The notes under the pieces are model-generated. The model was not told where the DNA came from and made no database searches. It saw nothing but the letters and a program-made list of their open reading frames with translations. Shown here in pieces: positions 49,107 to 59,960 of a DNA stretch of 64,000 bases (within the stretch, counting starts at the first letter, position 1; every line of letters starts with the position of its first letter). The DNA is from Spiroplasma chinense. GTDB lineage: Bacteria > Bacillota_I > Bacilli_A > Mycoplasmatales > Mycoplasmataceae. The position numbers were made by a program, and so were the translations under genes. The stretch covers positions 310,001-374,000 of the forward strand of contig NZ_CP043026.1 of assembly GCF_008086545.1 (NCBI RefSeq), written 5' to 3'.

Positions 49107-50360
49107 ATGAGAAAAGAAAGTGATGATAAGCAATTATCATTAATGAGTAAAGAGGAAAGAGAAGAAGCAAAAGAAATAATAAGTGATATAAAAGTAAACA
49201 GTGAATTTAGCAAAGGCAAAGTTAATTTAAATTTAATGATTCACAGTTTAAAGAAATTTAATAATAAAAAAAATGAATTTATAAATAGTTATCCTTTAAT
49301 GGCCTATTCTGTAAAAAGAATATTATATGCATTTTTAACATTGTATTTTGCAATAGCTGTTGTATATATTTTATTAAATATAGTTACAAATGATGCAATG
49401 TACATTCAAGATATTGATTTAAATAAATGAAAAATTAGATTTGGATCAGAAGAGTATTTCAATCTTATAAATAATCGAAAAAGATTATTAGGGGTTGATG
49501 GTTCAGTTTTAAAACAAATATTAATATATTGAAGAAATGTAACGCCATTTATACCAAAGAAAATTATATTGGATCCATTTTACCAAGCTGATGGAACTAT
49601 TACAGGAACTACAGTTACTAAGTATTTTTACTTAGGTGTAATTTTTAATAGTAGTTCTGGATATGCAACTGGAACTCTGGTTGAAAAAGTAATGTCATTA
49701 AGTATGCCAGTATCTTTTAAACTAGGAGCGATTTCAACTGCAATTGCTTTTCTTATTGGAGTACCTATAGGAATATATGCTGCTTTAAATAAAGAAAATG
49801 CAAAAGATAATTCAATTACAGGTTTTTGTTTATTGATGTTTGCCTTACCAGCATTGGTTATTGTTAGGTTATTTTATCAATTTGTAATTTATTACTTGGG
49901 AGCTGGTTCACTATGAGCTGGGTCTACTTTATATACTCAAATGTTTCCTGTGATACTGTTAATACTATTGACAGTACCTGGAATTATCTTTCAAACAAGA
50001 AGGTACATAATTATAGAAATGAATGCAGATTATACAAAATTTGCGTTATCAAAAGGAATGACAAATAGATATGTGTTCTTTATACATATATTTAGAGTTG
50101 CTGGAATTGCAATTATTCGTAGTATACCAGCTGCTTTAATTGCCAATTTATTTGGCTCTAGTTTGTTGGTTGAACAAAGTTGAAACGTTTTGGGAATGGC
50201 AAATATTACAATTAGTGCCATTTCAAGTAATGATATATTTTTAATTTTGGGTATTGTGTTTATTAGTGCATCTGTCTCGCTATTTTTAAGTTTGATAAGT
50301 GACCTTTTAATTACAATACTTGACCCAAGAGTCAAGTTAATTGAGAAAAAAGGGAGTTAA
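49107..50360 (+). CDS. oppB: Oligopeptide ABC transporter permease OppB
   Basis: 417 residues, against about 310 for usual OppB. A charged N-terminal extension of about 65 residues is followed by the first membrane segment, an outside loop of about 110 residues, and the permease core with the coupling segment IIIEMNADYTKFALSKGMTNRYVFFIHIFR. It forms the channel with OppC. Extended N-termini are common in mollicute OppB. The start ATG has AAAGG 12 nt upstream. oppC follows after one base. Confidence 0.92.
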
Positions 50361-50361
50361 C

Positions 50362-51333
50362 ATGGAAGTTATTTTAAACAAGAATGCGAACTATGATTTT
50401 GAAAATTTAGATTTAGATTTGTTTGAAGTAGTTGGTATTGATAAAGAAATTTCAGAAAGAATTATTACAAAATCTTATGGATATTGAAAATCAGTATTTA
50501 TTAAAGTTTTTAAAAATCCTGTATTCATAATTTCTCTGATTGCTATTTTAGTTGTAATTGTTTGTAGTGCAACAATAGCTCTTGGAGAATATGCAATTCC
50601 AACTTATCCAGATGGTGAAATAAATGCAGCACCTTCATCAGAACATTGGTTTGGAATTGGAAAAATGGGAGAAGATCTTTGAAATAAAACATGAATTGCT
50701 ACAAGAACAACATTGATATTTACTTTAGTTATAGTATTGATTGAAGTTATTCTTGGAATAGTTATAGGTTCAATTTGGGGTTACAACACCAGATTTGATA
50801 TTTGGTTTATTGAAACAATTAGATTTATTTCAATTGTTCCTCAATTAATTTTATGACTGTTTATTATATTCTTGTTTGCTGGAAATAAAGGTTTGTGGGT
50901 AGCTGTTTTAGCAGTTTCTATTACAAATTGAATAGGGCTTGCCTCCTTAATAAGATTTCAAATCTTATTAAATAAAAGTCGTGAATTTAATATAGCATCA
51001 AAGGTCTTAGGTTCGAATGGTGAAAAAATAATTAGAAAAAATATTTTACCTTCAATCTTACCAATTGTTATTCAGTCAATAGCATTTTCAATTCCAGCTG
51101 CAATCGGAATTGATGCTTCACTTGCCTTTCTTGGTTTTGGTTTTGTATCAGCATCTGATGCAAAATCAGCCTCACTAGGTTCGTTATTAACAGATTTGCT
51201 TAGTGGTTCTGATTGACAAGTAGCGCCCCATCTTTTAATTGTCCCGGTAGGATTTATTGGTGGATTAGCATTGGCATTTTATGTGGCTGGAAAAATATTT
51301 GCAGACTCATTAGATCCAAAAAATCATAGATAA
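50362..51333 (+). CDS. oppC: Oligopeptide ABC transporter permease OppC
   Basis: 323 residues. The N-terminus is cytoplasmic, and the OppC segment NPVFIISLIAILVVIV is the first membrane span. HWFGIGKMGEDLWNKTWIATRTTLI is the family DxxGRDxFSR-like region in altered form, and SREFNIASKVLGSNGEKIIRKNILPSI is the coupling helix. GGGAG in the end of oppB serves as ribosome site. Many TGA Trp codons break it under the standard code. It pairs with OppB. Confidence 0.92.
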
Positions 51334-51430
51334 AAATAATAGAAATATGTCAAAAAAATAATAATCAAAAAGATAGAAAAGAAGGAAAAAAGAAAAGAAT
51401 AAATAAAACGAAAGAAAAAAGGAAAAAATT

Positions 51431-53746
51431 ATGGAAATAAAATTAAAAAGAATTTTAAGTGCATTTGCTGCTTCCTCCATTATTGCAACAACCACAACCT
51501 CAGTTGTGGCTTGTCAATTGGGGGGGTTTAATTTTAATGCAATTAGAAATAGAAAAGTGAATACAAAAGAATATTTAGACTATTTTCAAACACCACCAGA
51601 AGTTTGAAGTCCAATTGTATCTGCAAGTAGAAGTGATTCTATGTATCTTGCGAATATATTTGCAACAATACTATCTGTAGATGAATATGGGAGAACTTAT
51701 GGAGATTTAGTTGAGTCTGGATTTACCAGTGCTCATTCTAGTGATGGTGGAAAGAGTTTATATGTAGGAGCAGATAGTAATTCTGCAACTGTAAACCTTT
51801 CAAAATGAAAATACAAATTTAGAAAAGAAGCAAAATGATTTAAAGCTGATGGAACTGCAGTTAGAGATATCAAACCAAGCGATATTTTAAACAGTGCAAA
51901 ATACGTTTTAAATCCTGCAAATACTGTCCCTAACTTATTTTTGTGAAGACAGTTTATAAGAGGAGCTAGTGAGTTATATACATACTTTGAAAATAACGCA
52001 TCAGCTTCAATGGACCAAGCTTTGAAAGCGGTTAAAGAAGGTTTCACATTTACAAAAGATGGGGTAACTACAACAATTGACCCAGTAGAAGGTGGTTTTG
52101 GAATAATTGTTGATGACACAGAAAATACTGTAGAGTTTAATTTATTAAAACCTTCACCGTATTTTGAGTCATTGTTAACTTATAGTGTATTTAGTCCCAC
52201 ACCAATAGAAAACTATGCCCAAGGTGAAACAGGTAAAGTTGTTGACCCTTCAAAAACATTGTTTTCAGGTCCATATTTAGTAAGTGGTGATCCAAGAAGT
52301 GGTTCTACAATGGATTATGTGAAAAATAATGGTTATTATTTTGCAGATAAAACTGAAATTGAAAAATTAACATATAAAAAAGTTTCAACAGTAACTTCAG
52401 ACTTAGGTAGAACTATGTTTGAAACTGGAGAAACTTTACAATACGGTATAAATCCAAATGATGCTGTAGGGTGAGATAGATATGTTGGTAAAGATTTAGA
52501 TAAACCAAATATTGATGAAGTATCTGTTGGTAAACCGATGAATACCACTTCATATATATTGTCTTATAACATGAACTACAAAAGTGGTGATGTAACTGAT
52601 CAAAAATTAATTGATGGAAGTAGATTGTTGCAATCTAAAGCTGCCAGAATATTGCTTAATACAGGTTTCAACAGAAGTGTAGTTACAAAATATTTTTCAG
52701 CTAAATATGATACAGATCCAAATGTATCACAAAATATTAGAAATACATTTTCACCTCCAGAACTATCAGAGTATGGTGGAATAGATTATGTTAAAAGAGT
52801 GGAAAATGCTGTTAAAGAAAAGTTTCCAAAAGCTGCTGCTATAAGTGATTTTAGTTTAGATGATGGAAATGAAATATTGCTAGGGAAACAAGATTTATAT
52901 ACAGATTATGCAACACGTGCACAACTAACAACAGATGTACAAGCTTTTGTTGACTCAAACCAGTTAACTAAAAACTCAAGAGGAAAGGTTGAATTAAGAT
53001 GAGTTGCTTCAGATTCTTCAAATACAACATTAAACCCATACATAACAAGAGCGGTGGCTCAATTTAATGAAATACCAAATAACCCAATAGAAATAAATTT
53101 TGACATCCTAAACAATGCAGATTATATGACTGCATATGGTGCAGGAGACTTTCATTTATTCCAAATTGGATGAATCCCAGATTATAATGATCCAGGAACT
53201 TTCTTGGGAGCATTGATTATTGATGGAGATTTAATTAGATTTACAGGTCTTTCAACAATTGATTCAAGTAATAATCCATTGTTGTTACCTAGAAATAATC
53301 CAAGCGAAGGTATGAGAAAAGAAAATCTGTCATACGTGATAAATGACACTTTTAAAACAACAGAAAGTGATGATGTTGTAACTTTTGCAGAGGATTACAC
53401 AGATAAATTCTTAGAAATTGATGGAGCATCAACTTATGATCCATTGTATAGATTTGATGGGTTTGGAAAAATAGAAGCAGAAGCAATATACGAAAACTTC
53501 TTAATCTTACCTAACTTTACAAATGCAGCTCCAATCACTTATTCAATATCATTTGTTAGACCGTTTACTTATGGTTATGCAACTTATGGTATAAGTTCAG
53601 AAAAAATATTTACATATAGAATTAACGAACAACTTTGAACTAAGGAACAAAATGATGAATATAGACATATATTCAGAGCAGAAAAAGCAATTATAGACTT
53701 AGATCCAAGTTATAAAAAAGATGGAAACATCTTCTTTAGGAAATAG
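51431..53746 (+). CDS. oppA: Oligopeptide-binding lipoprotein OppA
   Basis: 771 residues, larger than the about 540 of other bacteria but usual for mollicutes. A signal peptide ends in SVVAC with lipidated Cys. The body is a family 5 solute-binding protein, seen in KWKYKFRKEAKWFKADG, IKPSDILNSAKYVLN, LFSGPYLVSG and FHLFQIGWIPDYNDP. It captures peptides outside the cell for OppBCDF. The preceding 97 bases are an unusual purine-only stretch rich in AAAG/GAAA that holds the ribosome site AAAGG. Confidence 0.92.
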
Positions 53747-53761
53747 AAGGGAAATGAAATA

Positions 53762-54166
53762 ATGAAAAAACTCTTATCGATTATAGGTTCAATAGGGCTT
53801 TTAACTTCAACTAGTGTAATAGTTGTAGCTTGTGGTGTTGATGCAAATCAACCAACTTATGTTATTGCTCCTTCTAACCACACTCATTATGTATTAGTAG
53901 GCAAAACTATAATTAGTGATGTTTACGTTGGAGGATATGTAACTGATGTGGAACTTGTTGCAGTATCTTCAGATGAAGAAATTTTAAAAGTTGAAATTAA
54001 AGATACTGTTGAATTAAAAGATGAAACTGAAGATGAACCAGTAACTGTTGCTTCTAAAAAAGTGAGACTCGAAATTACAGGTGTCAAAATTGGAGAAGCG
54101 TCTATAAAACTTACATATGGTAGTGCTTTAGAAAAAACTTTAAGTTTAAAGGTTGTAGCATCTTAG
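53762..54166 (+). CDS. Small lipoprotein inside the opp operon
   Basis: 134 residues. The signal peptide MKKLLSIIGSIGLLTSTSV ends in the lipobox VVAC. The mature part (about 105 residues) is all beta-like with VGKTIISDVYVGGYVTDVELVAVSSDEEILKVEI and ends in LTYGSALEKTLSLKVV, recalling a bacterial Ig-like (BIG2) domain. It lies 15 nt after oppA, with GAAGGG as ribosome site, and a terminator follows. It may be an accessory surface protein of the importer; function unproven. Confidence 0.85.
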   Translation: MKKLLSIIGSIGLLTSTSVIVVACGVDANQPTYVIAPSNHTHYVLVGKTIISDVYVGGYVTDVELVAVSSDEEILKVEIKDTVELKDETEDEPVTVASKKVRLEITGVKIGEASIKLTYGSALEKTLSLKVVAS

Positions 54167-54226
54167 TGTATTTAAATAATTATTAAGAAACTATATTTAT
54201 AAACAAGGTGTAGTTTGAATATTATT

Positions 54227-54259
54227 AAAAACACTAACATGAAAATTGTTAGTGTTTTT
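54227..54259 (+). terminator. Terminator inside the opp cluster, before oppD
   Basis: A perfect 13-bp stem (AAAAACACTAACA with its complement), 7-nt loop and Ts. It separates oppB-C-A-lipoprotein from oppD-F. Confidence 0.88.
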
Positions 54260-54295
54260 AAATGATAAAAAATTTTTACAAGAAAGGTAAGAAAA

Positions 54296-56008
54296 ATGAA
54301 TGAAAGAAAGATATTGATAGTTGATGATGTTGAAGTAAAGTTCAGAGTTAGAAACAAAGTCTTAAAAGCTATTAGAGGCGTATCTTTTGATTTATACGAC
54401 CAAGAGATTTTAGCAATTGTTGGAGAATCTGGGAGTGGTAAATCAGTTATTACAAAAACATTCACAGGAATGTTAGAGAGTAATGGATGAATAAGTAGTG
54501 GTTCAATAACTTATTTTCCTTCAGATGATGAAGGAAATATTAAACCAACTGACTTGGTAAATACTCAAAGACAAATAACAGAACCTCAAACGAAAAAATT
54601 TATATTGAAAAACTGTAAAAAAATAATAAAGCAATTAGAAAAAAGAAAAAAACTTATATTAGAGACTTCTGTAGAGAAAAGAAAAGAGTTAACAGAAAAG
54701 TACAACTTAAAAGCAGATGAAATTGCTTTAAAAAAAATGAAGAATGAAAACGCTTTTAAGGAGTCATGGTTTTCTAGGTTTACAATCAACAAACTTGAAA
54801 AAAGAATAACTCAAAATAAATTTATTTTAGATCTGGGTGATGAAGATTTTAAAAAAACAGAATTAAATAAAATTGAATATGAATTAACTGAAGTTTTAAA
54901 AGATTATACTCAGTTTACAAGTATTAGTTTTATTAAAAAGTTTTCAATAGGAAAAGCAATTAAAATAATGGGCAATCGTTTTTCTCAACAAACTAGTCTA
55001 ACAGAAAAAGAAATAAAATTTATAAATAAAAAATTTAAACTTAAAAAATACAATTCTAAATTAATTATGGATTTAAATGAATTATATAAAGAACTTTTAG
55101 AGAATAATTTTGAACAATATGAAAGTTTTAAAAGTGTTGAAGATGATTGAAAGAAAATAAAAAATTTAAATTTTATAAACAGGAAAAGAGCTAATAAAGA
55201 AATTACTAAAATTAGAGGGAAAACTATTGCCACTATTTTTCAAGACCCAATGACTTCATTAAATCCTTTATTGTCTGTAGGTTTTCAAATTTGTGAGGTT
55301 TTAAAAAAACACAGAAATTTGTCAAAAAATGCGGCTAAAAAAGAGGCTATAAATTTACTAGAAAAAGTTGGAATACCAAATCCTGAAAAAAGATTTAAAG
55401 ATATACCTAGTATGTATTCTGGTGGAATGAGACAAAGAGTTGTTATTGCAATTGCTTTGGCTTGTAGACCTAAAATTTTGATTTGTGATGAACCAACAAC
55501 TGCATTGGATGTAACTATTCAAGCGCAAATATTGGAGTTGATTCGAAACTTACAAAAAGAATATAACTTTGCAATAGTTTTTATAACTCATGATTTAGGA
55601 GTTGTAGCATCAATTGCTACAAGAATTATGGTTATGTACTCAGGTCAAGTTGTAGAAAAAGGTACAGTTGATGAAATATTTTATAATTCAATGCACCCAT
55701 ATACTTGAGCTTTATTATTATCTTTACCTCAATTAGGAACAAAAGGTGAAGAACTTTATTCTATAGAAGGTACTCCTCCTTCATTATTTTCAAAAATTTT
55801 AGGTGACTCATTTGCTCCTAGAAATAAACTTGCTTTAAAAATAGATTATATACATGAGCCTCCATTATTCAAAATTTCAGAAACACATTTTGTAAAATCT
55901 TGATTGTTAGATAAAAGAGCTCCTAAAATTGAAAAACCAAAAGAGTTAGTTAATTTACATAACTTCATAAAAAAACAGGAAGGAATAAAATTAAATAATG
56001 AACAATAA
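54296..56008 (+). CDS. oppD: Oligopeptide ABC transporter ATPase OppD with a long insertion
   Basis: 570 residues, against about 340 usually. Walker A GESGSGKS is near 43-50. The Q-loop IFQDPMTSLNPLL does not come until about 315, so about 220 extra residues of Lys/Glu-rich helix lie between them. The signature YSGGMRQRVVIAIAL, Walker B ILICDEPTTALD, H-loop ITHDLGVVA and the C-terminal peptide-transporter segment (MHPYTWALLLSLPQ) are normal. The start follows AGAAAGG; the end overlaps oppF by 11 bp. Confidence 0.93.
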
Positions 56009-58133
56009 AGAAGAACTTTTAAACATTAGAGACATAGTGGTTCAATTTAGACGAAAAGGTAAAAAGAACAATGCTGTCAAAAATGTAAGTTTAGATATTT
56101 ATAAAGGTGAGGTTTTTGGTTTAGTTGGAGAATCTGGAAGTGGAAAAACAACAATAGGGAGAGCGATTGTAGGAGTACAAAGTATTCTTGATGGTTCTAT
56201 TTATTTAGAAGATCAATTAATTGCTGGTAATCCTACAAGTATATATAAATTAAATAAGCAAATTTTCAAAAGTATTAAAGAAATTCAAGTGAGAATAAAT
56301 GCAATCTTAAGCTTGCATTCAGAACTTATATCAATTATAGAAAATAAACTTTTAAAAGATGAAGAACCCAAAAGTAGTAAAAAAATTTCAAATATTATTG
56401 AGTACTTTAAAAACAAAATTGATTTGTTTATACATTTAACTTCTAGTGGATTAAATTATTTAAATAAAATAATTACAAACTTTGAAAGAATAAATAGATT
56501 TACAACAAATATAGGTGTTTATATACAAGAAGTTTCAAAAGAGTTAGAAGAAACTATTATTTTAAAAAACACACAAACAAAACAAACTGTTATCTCAATT
56601 AAGGAAAGGTTTGTTTCTGGATACTTTAGTTTTAAAGAAATATTACAAATTTTAGTAACTTGACAAAAAGAAACTAAAGATAAAACTATTACAAAAAGTA
56701 TTCCTATAATTGAAATAATAAAAAAATTAAAAAGTGTTTCTGAAATTTTTGGAGAATTAAATGATGGTTACAAAGAACTTATTGATGCTGAAAAAGAGAA
56801 TTTAGTGTTATCTGCCCCTCTTAGAAAAAGAAACAGGGCTTTACAAAAGTATTATGACCTTGTATTTATTAGGAGAAAAAACTTTTTTGATGAAGCAACA
56901 AGACAATTAGAAACCATTAAAGATAGTAATGATGCAAGAGAACTTAAAAAATACTTGAAAGATTTTTGAACTAAAAAGAATATGAATTTAAAAGTGTGTA
57001 AAAAAATATTTTCTTACATTGAAAAGCAAAATGCTTCAAGAGATAAGTTGAATTCTATGGTAGGTCAACTTAAAAAAACTTTATTTGAAAGACAATTAAA
57101 AGACTATATAGTCTCAAATAGAAAAAGTGATTTAGTAAAGTTAGATAATTTAAAAAAACAATTTAAATATATATTAAATGTAATTAAGAAGAATGTAATT
57201 AAAGATGAACAAGCAATAAATAAGTATCTTGAATGGAAACCAGACAAGATGCTTATTGAAGGAGAAAAAAAAGAACAAGTACTTAAATTTATTGAGTACT
57301 TAGAATTACCTTCAATAGATGAAAAAGTTAAAGAATCATTTCTTTTTAGGAAAAGAACTAAAAAAGAGAAAAAAATGAATAGAAAAAATACACAGATGAT
57401 TTTTCAAGATCCAGGTTCATCTTTAAATGACAAAATGTCAGTTACTGAAATACTGTCTGAAGGAATAAATAACTTTAGATTTCTATACAATTCATTACAA
57501 GCAAAACAAGAATTTGTAGATGAATATAACAAAAGAGAAAATACCAGTATTTCAGTTAAAGATGTTAAAGCAAAAGATGTGAAAAAGAACTTAATTTTAA
57601 ATTTGATGGAGTCAATTGGACTGCTTCCTGAACATTTAACAAGATATCCTCATGAATTTTCTGGAGGTCAAAAACAAAGAATAGGGATAGCTAGAGCTTT
57701 ATCATTAAAACCAAAATTAATTGTAGCTGATGAACCCATTAGTGCTTTGGATGTTTCGATTAGATCACAAGTTTTAAACTTGTTTAAAAAATTTAAAGAA
57801 GAATATAGTTTAACTTATGTTTTCATTACCCACGATTTGTCAGTTGTTAAGTATTTTGCAGATAGAATTGCAGTTATTTATCAAGGAAAAATTGTTGAAC
57901 TAGCCTCTACTGAGGAATTATTTTCCAATCCTTTACATCCATATACAAAATCATTGCTTAGTGCAATACCAATACCAGACCCAATTTTGTCAAAACAAAA
58001 GACTATCAAAGTTTACGACGCAGAAAGTGAACATTATGATTATCAAGTTGATATTCCTTATTTTGAAGAGGTGAAAAAGGGGCATTTTGTTTATGCCAAT
58101 AAAAGAGAAATTAAAAGCATGAATGATGCTTAG
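55998..58133 (+). CDS. oppF: Oligopeptide ABC transporter ATPase OppF with a very long insertion
   Basis: 711 residues. Walker [10 protein letters not shown] is near 45-53, and the Q-loop [15 protein letters not shown] only near 467. The roughly 370 residues between are Lys/Glu/Ile-rich and helical. The rest is normal: [51 protein letters not shown]. Large OppF proteins occur in other mollicutes, so the insertion is a group trait. It overlaps oppD by 11 bp and AGGAA lies upstream. A terminator follows the stop. Confidence 0.93.
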
Positions 58134-58194
58134 AAAATACCCAATATCAAAAAAAGACTATGAAATGGTCTTTAAAATTGATATGGGTATTTTT
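58134..58194 (+). terminator. Terminator of oppDF
   Basis: An outer stem of about 16 bp with one bulge (AAAATACCC-A-ATATCAA with TTGATATGGGTATTTT) and an inner AAAGAC/GTCTTT stem, followed by a T-run. Confidence 0.88.
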
Positions 58195-58252
58195 TTGTTT
58201 TTTTAAATCATATTTACTTAACCTGGCCCTTTAAAAATTTGTCAAAAATAGA

Positions 58253-58299
58253 TATAATGTTATTGTATTCGGAGGACCGAAAACTAACATAAGTTAGTT
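58253..58299 (+). promoter_or_regulatory. Promoter and two-hairpin leader of the DUF402 gene
   Basis: A TATAAT -10 at 58253-58258 is followed by two small perfect hairpins, TTCGG-AGGA-CCGAA (58268-58281) and AACTAAC-ATAA-GTTAGTT (58282-58299). The first would sit almost at the 5' end of the mRNA. The start codon is 45 bases farther on. It may stabilise the mRNA or regulate it. Confidence 0.55.
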
Positions 58300-58343
58300 A
58301 AAAATTATATCAATCTCAGAATAAGGATGAGAGGAGGGTTTAC

Positions 58344-58886
58344 ATGAGCGATGTAAAACCTGGCCAAAAAGTCCTTGTTCATGCATATAAACACAACGAG
58401 AATCTTTATCGTTCTTGAGAGAACGTAAGAGTTCTTGAAGAAACTGATGAAGTTTTAGTATTAATTAACGAAGAGGTTTTGATAACAGAATTAAATGGTA
58501 GAAAATGAAAAACTAACGAACCTGCAATTTGGTTCTTTTTAAAAAAAAGTTGATACAACATTATATGTATGTTTAAGGAAAAAGGTATAAATTATTATTG
58601 TAATTTAGCTTCACCTTATGTCTTTGAGGCAAATACAGTTAAATATATTGATTATGATTTAGATGTTAAAGTCTTTAATGATCATAGTTTTAAAATATTA
58701 GATTTAAAAGAATTTAATAGAAATAGAATTTCTTACAATTATTCAAGAACAATAGTTGAAACTGTATGAGAAGGCATAGATGAACTAAAAAAAATGATTA
58801 AAGATAAGAGAGATTACTTTAATCACGATTATGTTAGAGAAGTATGGCAAAAATTTCTCGATTTAAAAGAACAAGATGAAATGTAA
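58344..58886 (+). CDS. DUF402 nucleoside tri/diphosphate phosphatase-like protein (YgaC/Ntdp family)
   Basis: 180 residues. The family core is visible: an N-terminal strand segment (GQKVLVHAYKHNENLYRSW), AIWFFLKKSWYNIICMF, YYCNLASPYVFEANTVKYIDYDLDVKVF and a C-terminal helix. Known members hydrolyse nucleoside tri- and diphosphates with Mg or Mn. GGAGGG precedes the ATG. It stands alone between two terminators, and its leader forms two hairpins. Confidence 0.87.
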
Positions 58887-58910
58887 AAAATCGATTTAAA
58901 TCGATTTTTT
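58885..58910. terminator. Bidirectional terminator between DUF402 and the ROK glucokinase
   Basis: A perfect 26-bp palindrome (AAAAAATCGATTT with its complement) overlaps both convergent stop codons. Confidence 0.88.
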
Positions 58911-59764
58911 TATTTATGTACTGATCCTAAAAGGGTTGCATTTGTAATATCTTGTGCAAATTCAAAGGGAGTTTTATAGTGAATATCAATTGTAACTTCA
59001 TGTACTCTTTTGAAAATCTTTTCAAAGAATCACTTATTATTCTCAGCCACACTTCCTCCAATTACTATCATTTCTGGATTTATAAAGTAAATTGCTGTTG
59101 AAAATAATTGCACTAATCTATCTTCAACTTCTTTAAAGTAGTCTATAACTATTTGGTTTTTACCTTCAATTAGTAACTCAAAAGCTTCTCTTGCATCTTT
59201 TACATCAACTCCACGAGTTTTTAAAACTCTTGGAATATTTATTCCACTAGCTAAATATTCAATTCCAGTTCTTTGTTGGTCTTCGCCAGTTAAAGTGGGA
59301 TTTGCATTTGCCACTTCACATGCAGTATATGAAAAACCATTGTGAATTTGATTGTTTATTACAAGTCCTGCTCCAATTCCCGTTGAAACTGTAAAATACA
59401 ACAAACTTGTTTTATTTCTTATTAAAGCTTGACCAAGTCCTGCAACATTTGCATCATTATTAAACAGTACTTCAACATTATATTTATCTTCAAAGTATTT
59501 TTTGATTTCTAAATCTTGTCAATCTGGTAAGTTAGGTGTTATTAAGATTTTACCTTCTTTTATATCTGCAGGTCCAGGACAACAAAGTCCTATTAATTCT
59601 AAAGTTTCATTTTTTTGTTCTCTTTCGATGTATTTATCAATCTTTCCTAAAGTTTCTTTTCAATCTTCTTTGTTTGTATCAAAAATTTCTATATCTATTA
59701 CTTTTTTTTCTTTAATTTTTGCAACTCTAACAGAGGTTGCTCCAATATCTATTCCAATTTTCAT
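58910..59764 (-). CDS. ROK-family glucokinase lacking the zinc motif
   Basis: 284 residues. It has the phosphate loop GIDIGATSVRVAKI at the N-terminus, the catalytic Asp in FNNDANVAGLGQAL, and the adenosine segment TVSTGIGAGLVINNQ. The usual ROK zinc motif CxCGxxGCxE is missing; the matching place reads TGEDQQRTGIEYLASG, which keeps only the final part. It ends in INPEMIVIGGSV. The substrate is likely glucose by family default, but the divergence makes other sugars possible. AGGAGA precedes the ATG. It is monocistronic and divergent from lepA. Confidence 0.87.
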
Positions 59765-59960
59765 AAATCTCTCCTTATATAAACATATTATAATGCAAAA
59801 ACTAAAAAAGTTTGTTAATAGCGATTTAAAAGCCTTAAGAGGGAAATAACTATATTAAAAAGTTGTTTTCTTTTTATTAATTATTTAATAATATAATTAA
59901 ATTTCCTTTTTTCAAGTAAAATTTATAGAGATAAAAACTTATAGAGATGGGGTCACTTTT

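Noticed and set aside
59793-59849. 18-codon plus-strand frame upstream of lepA
   Set aside because: No ribosome site; it overlaps the promoter region of the divergent glucokinase gene and has no recognisable content.
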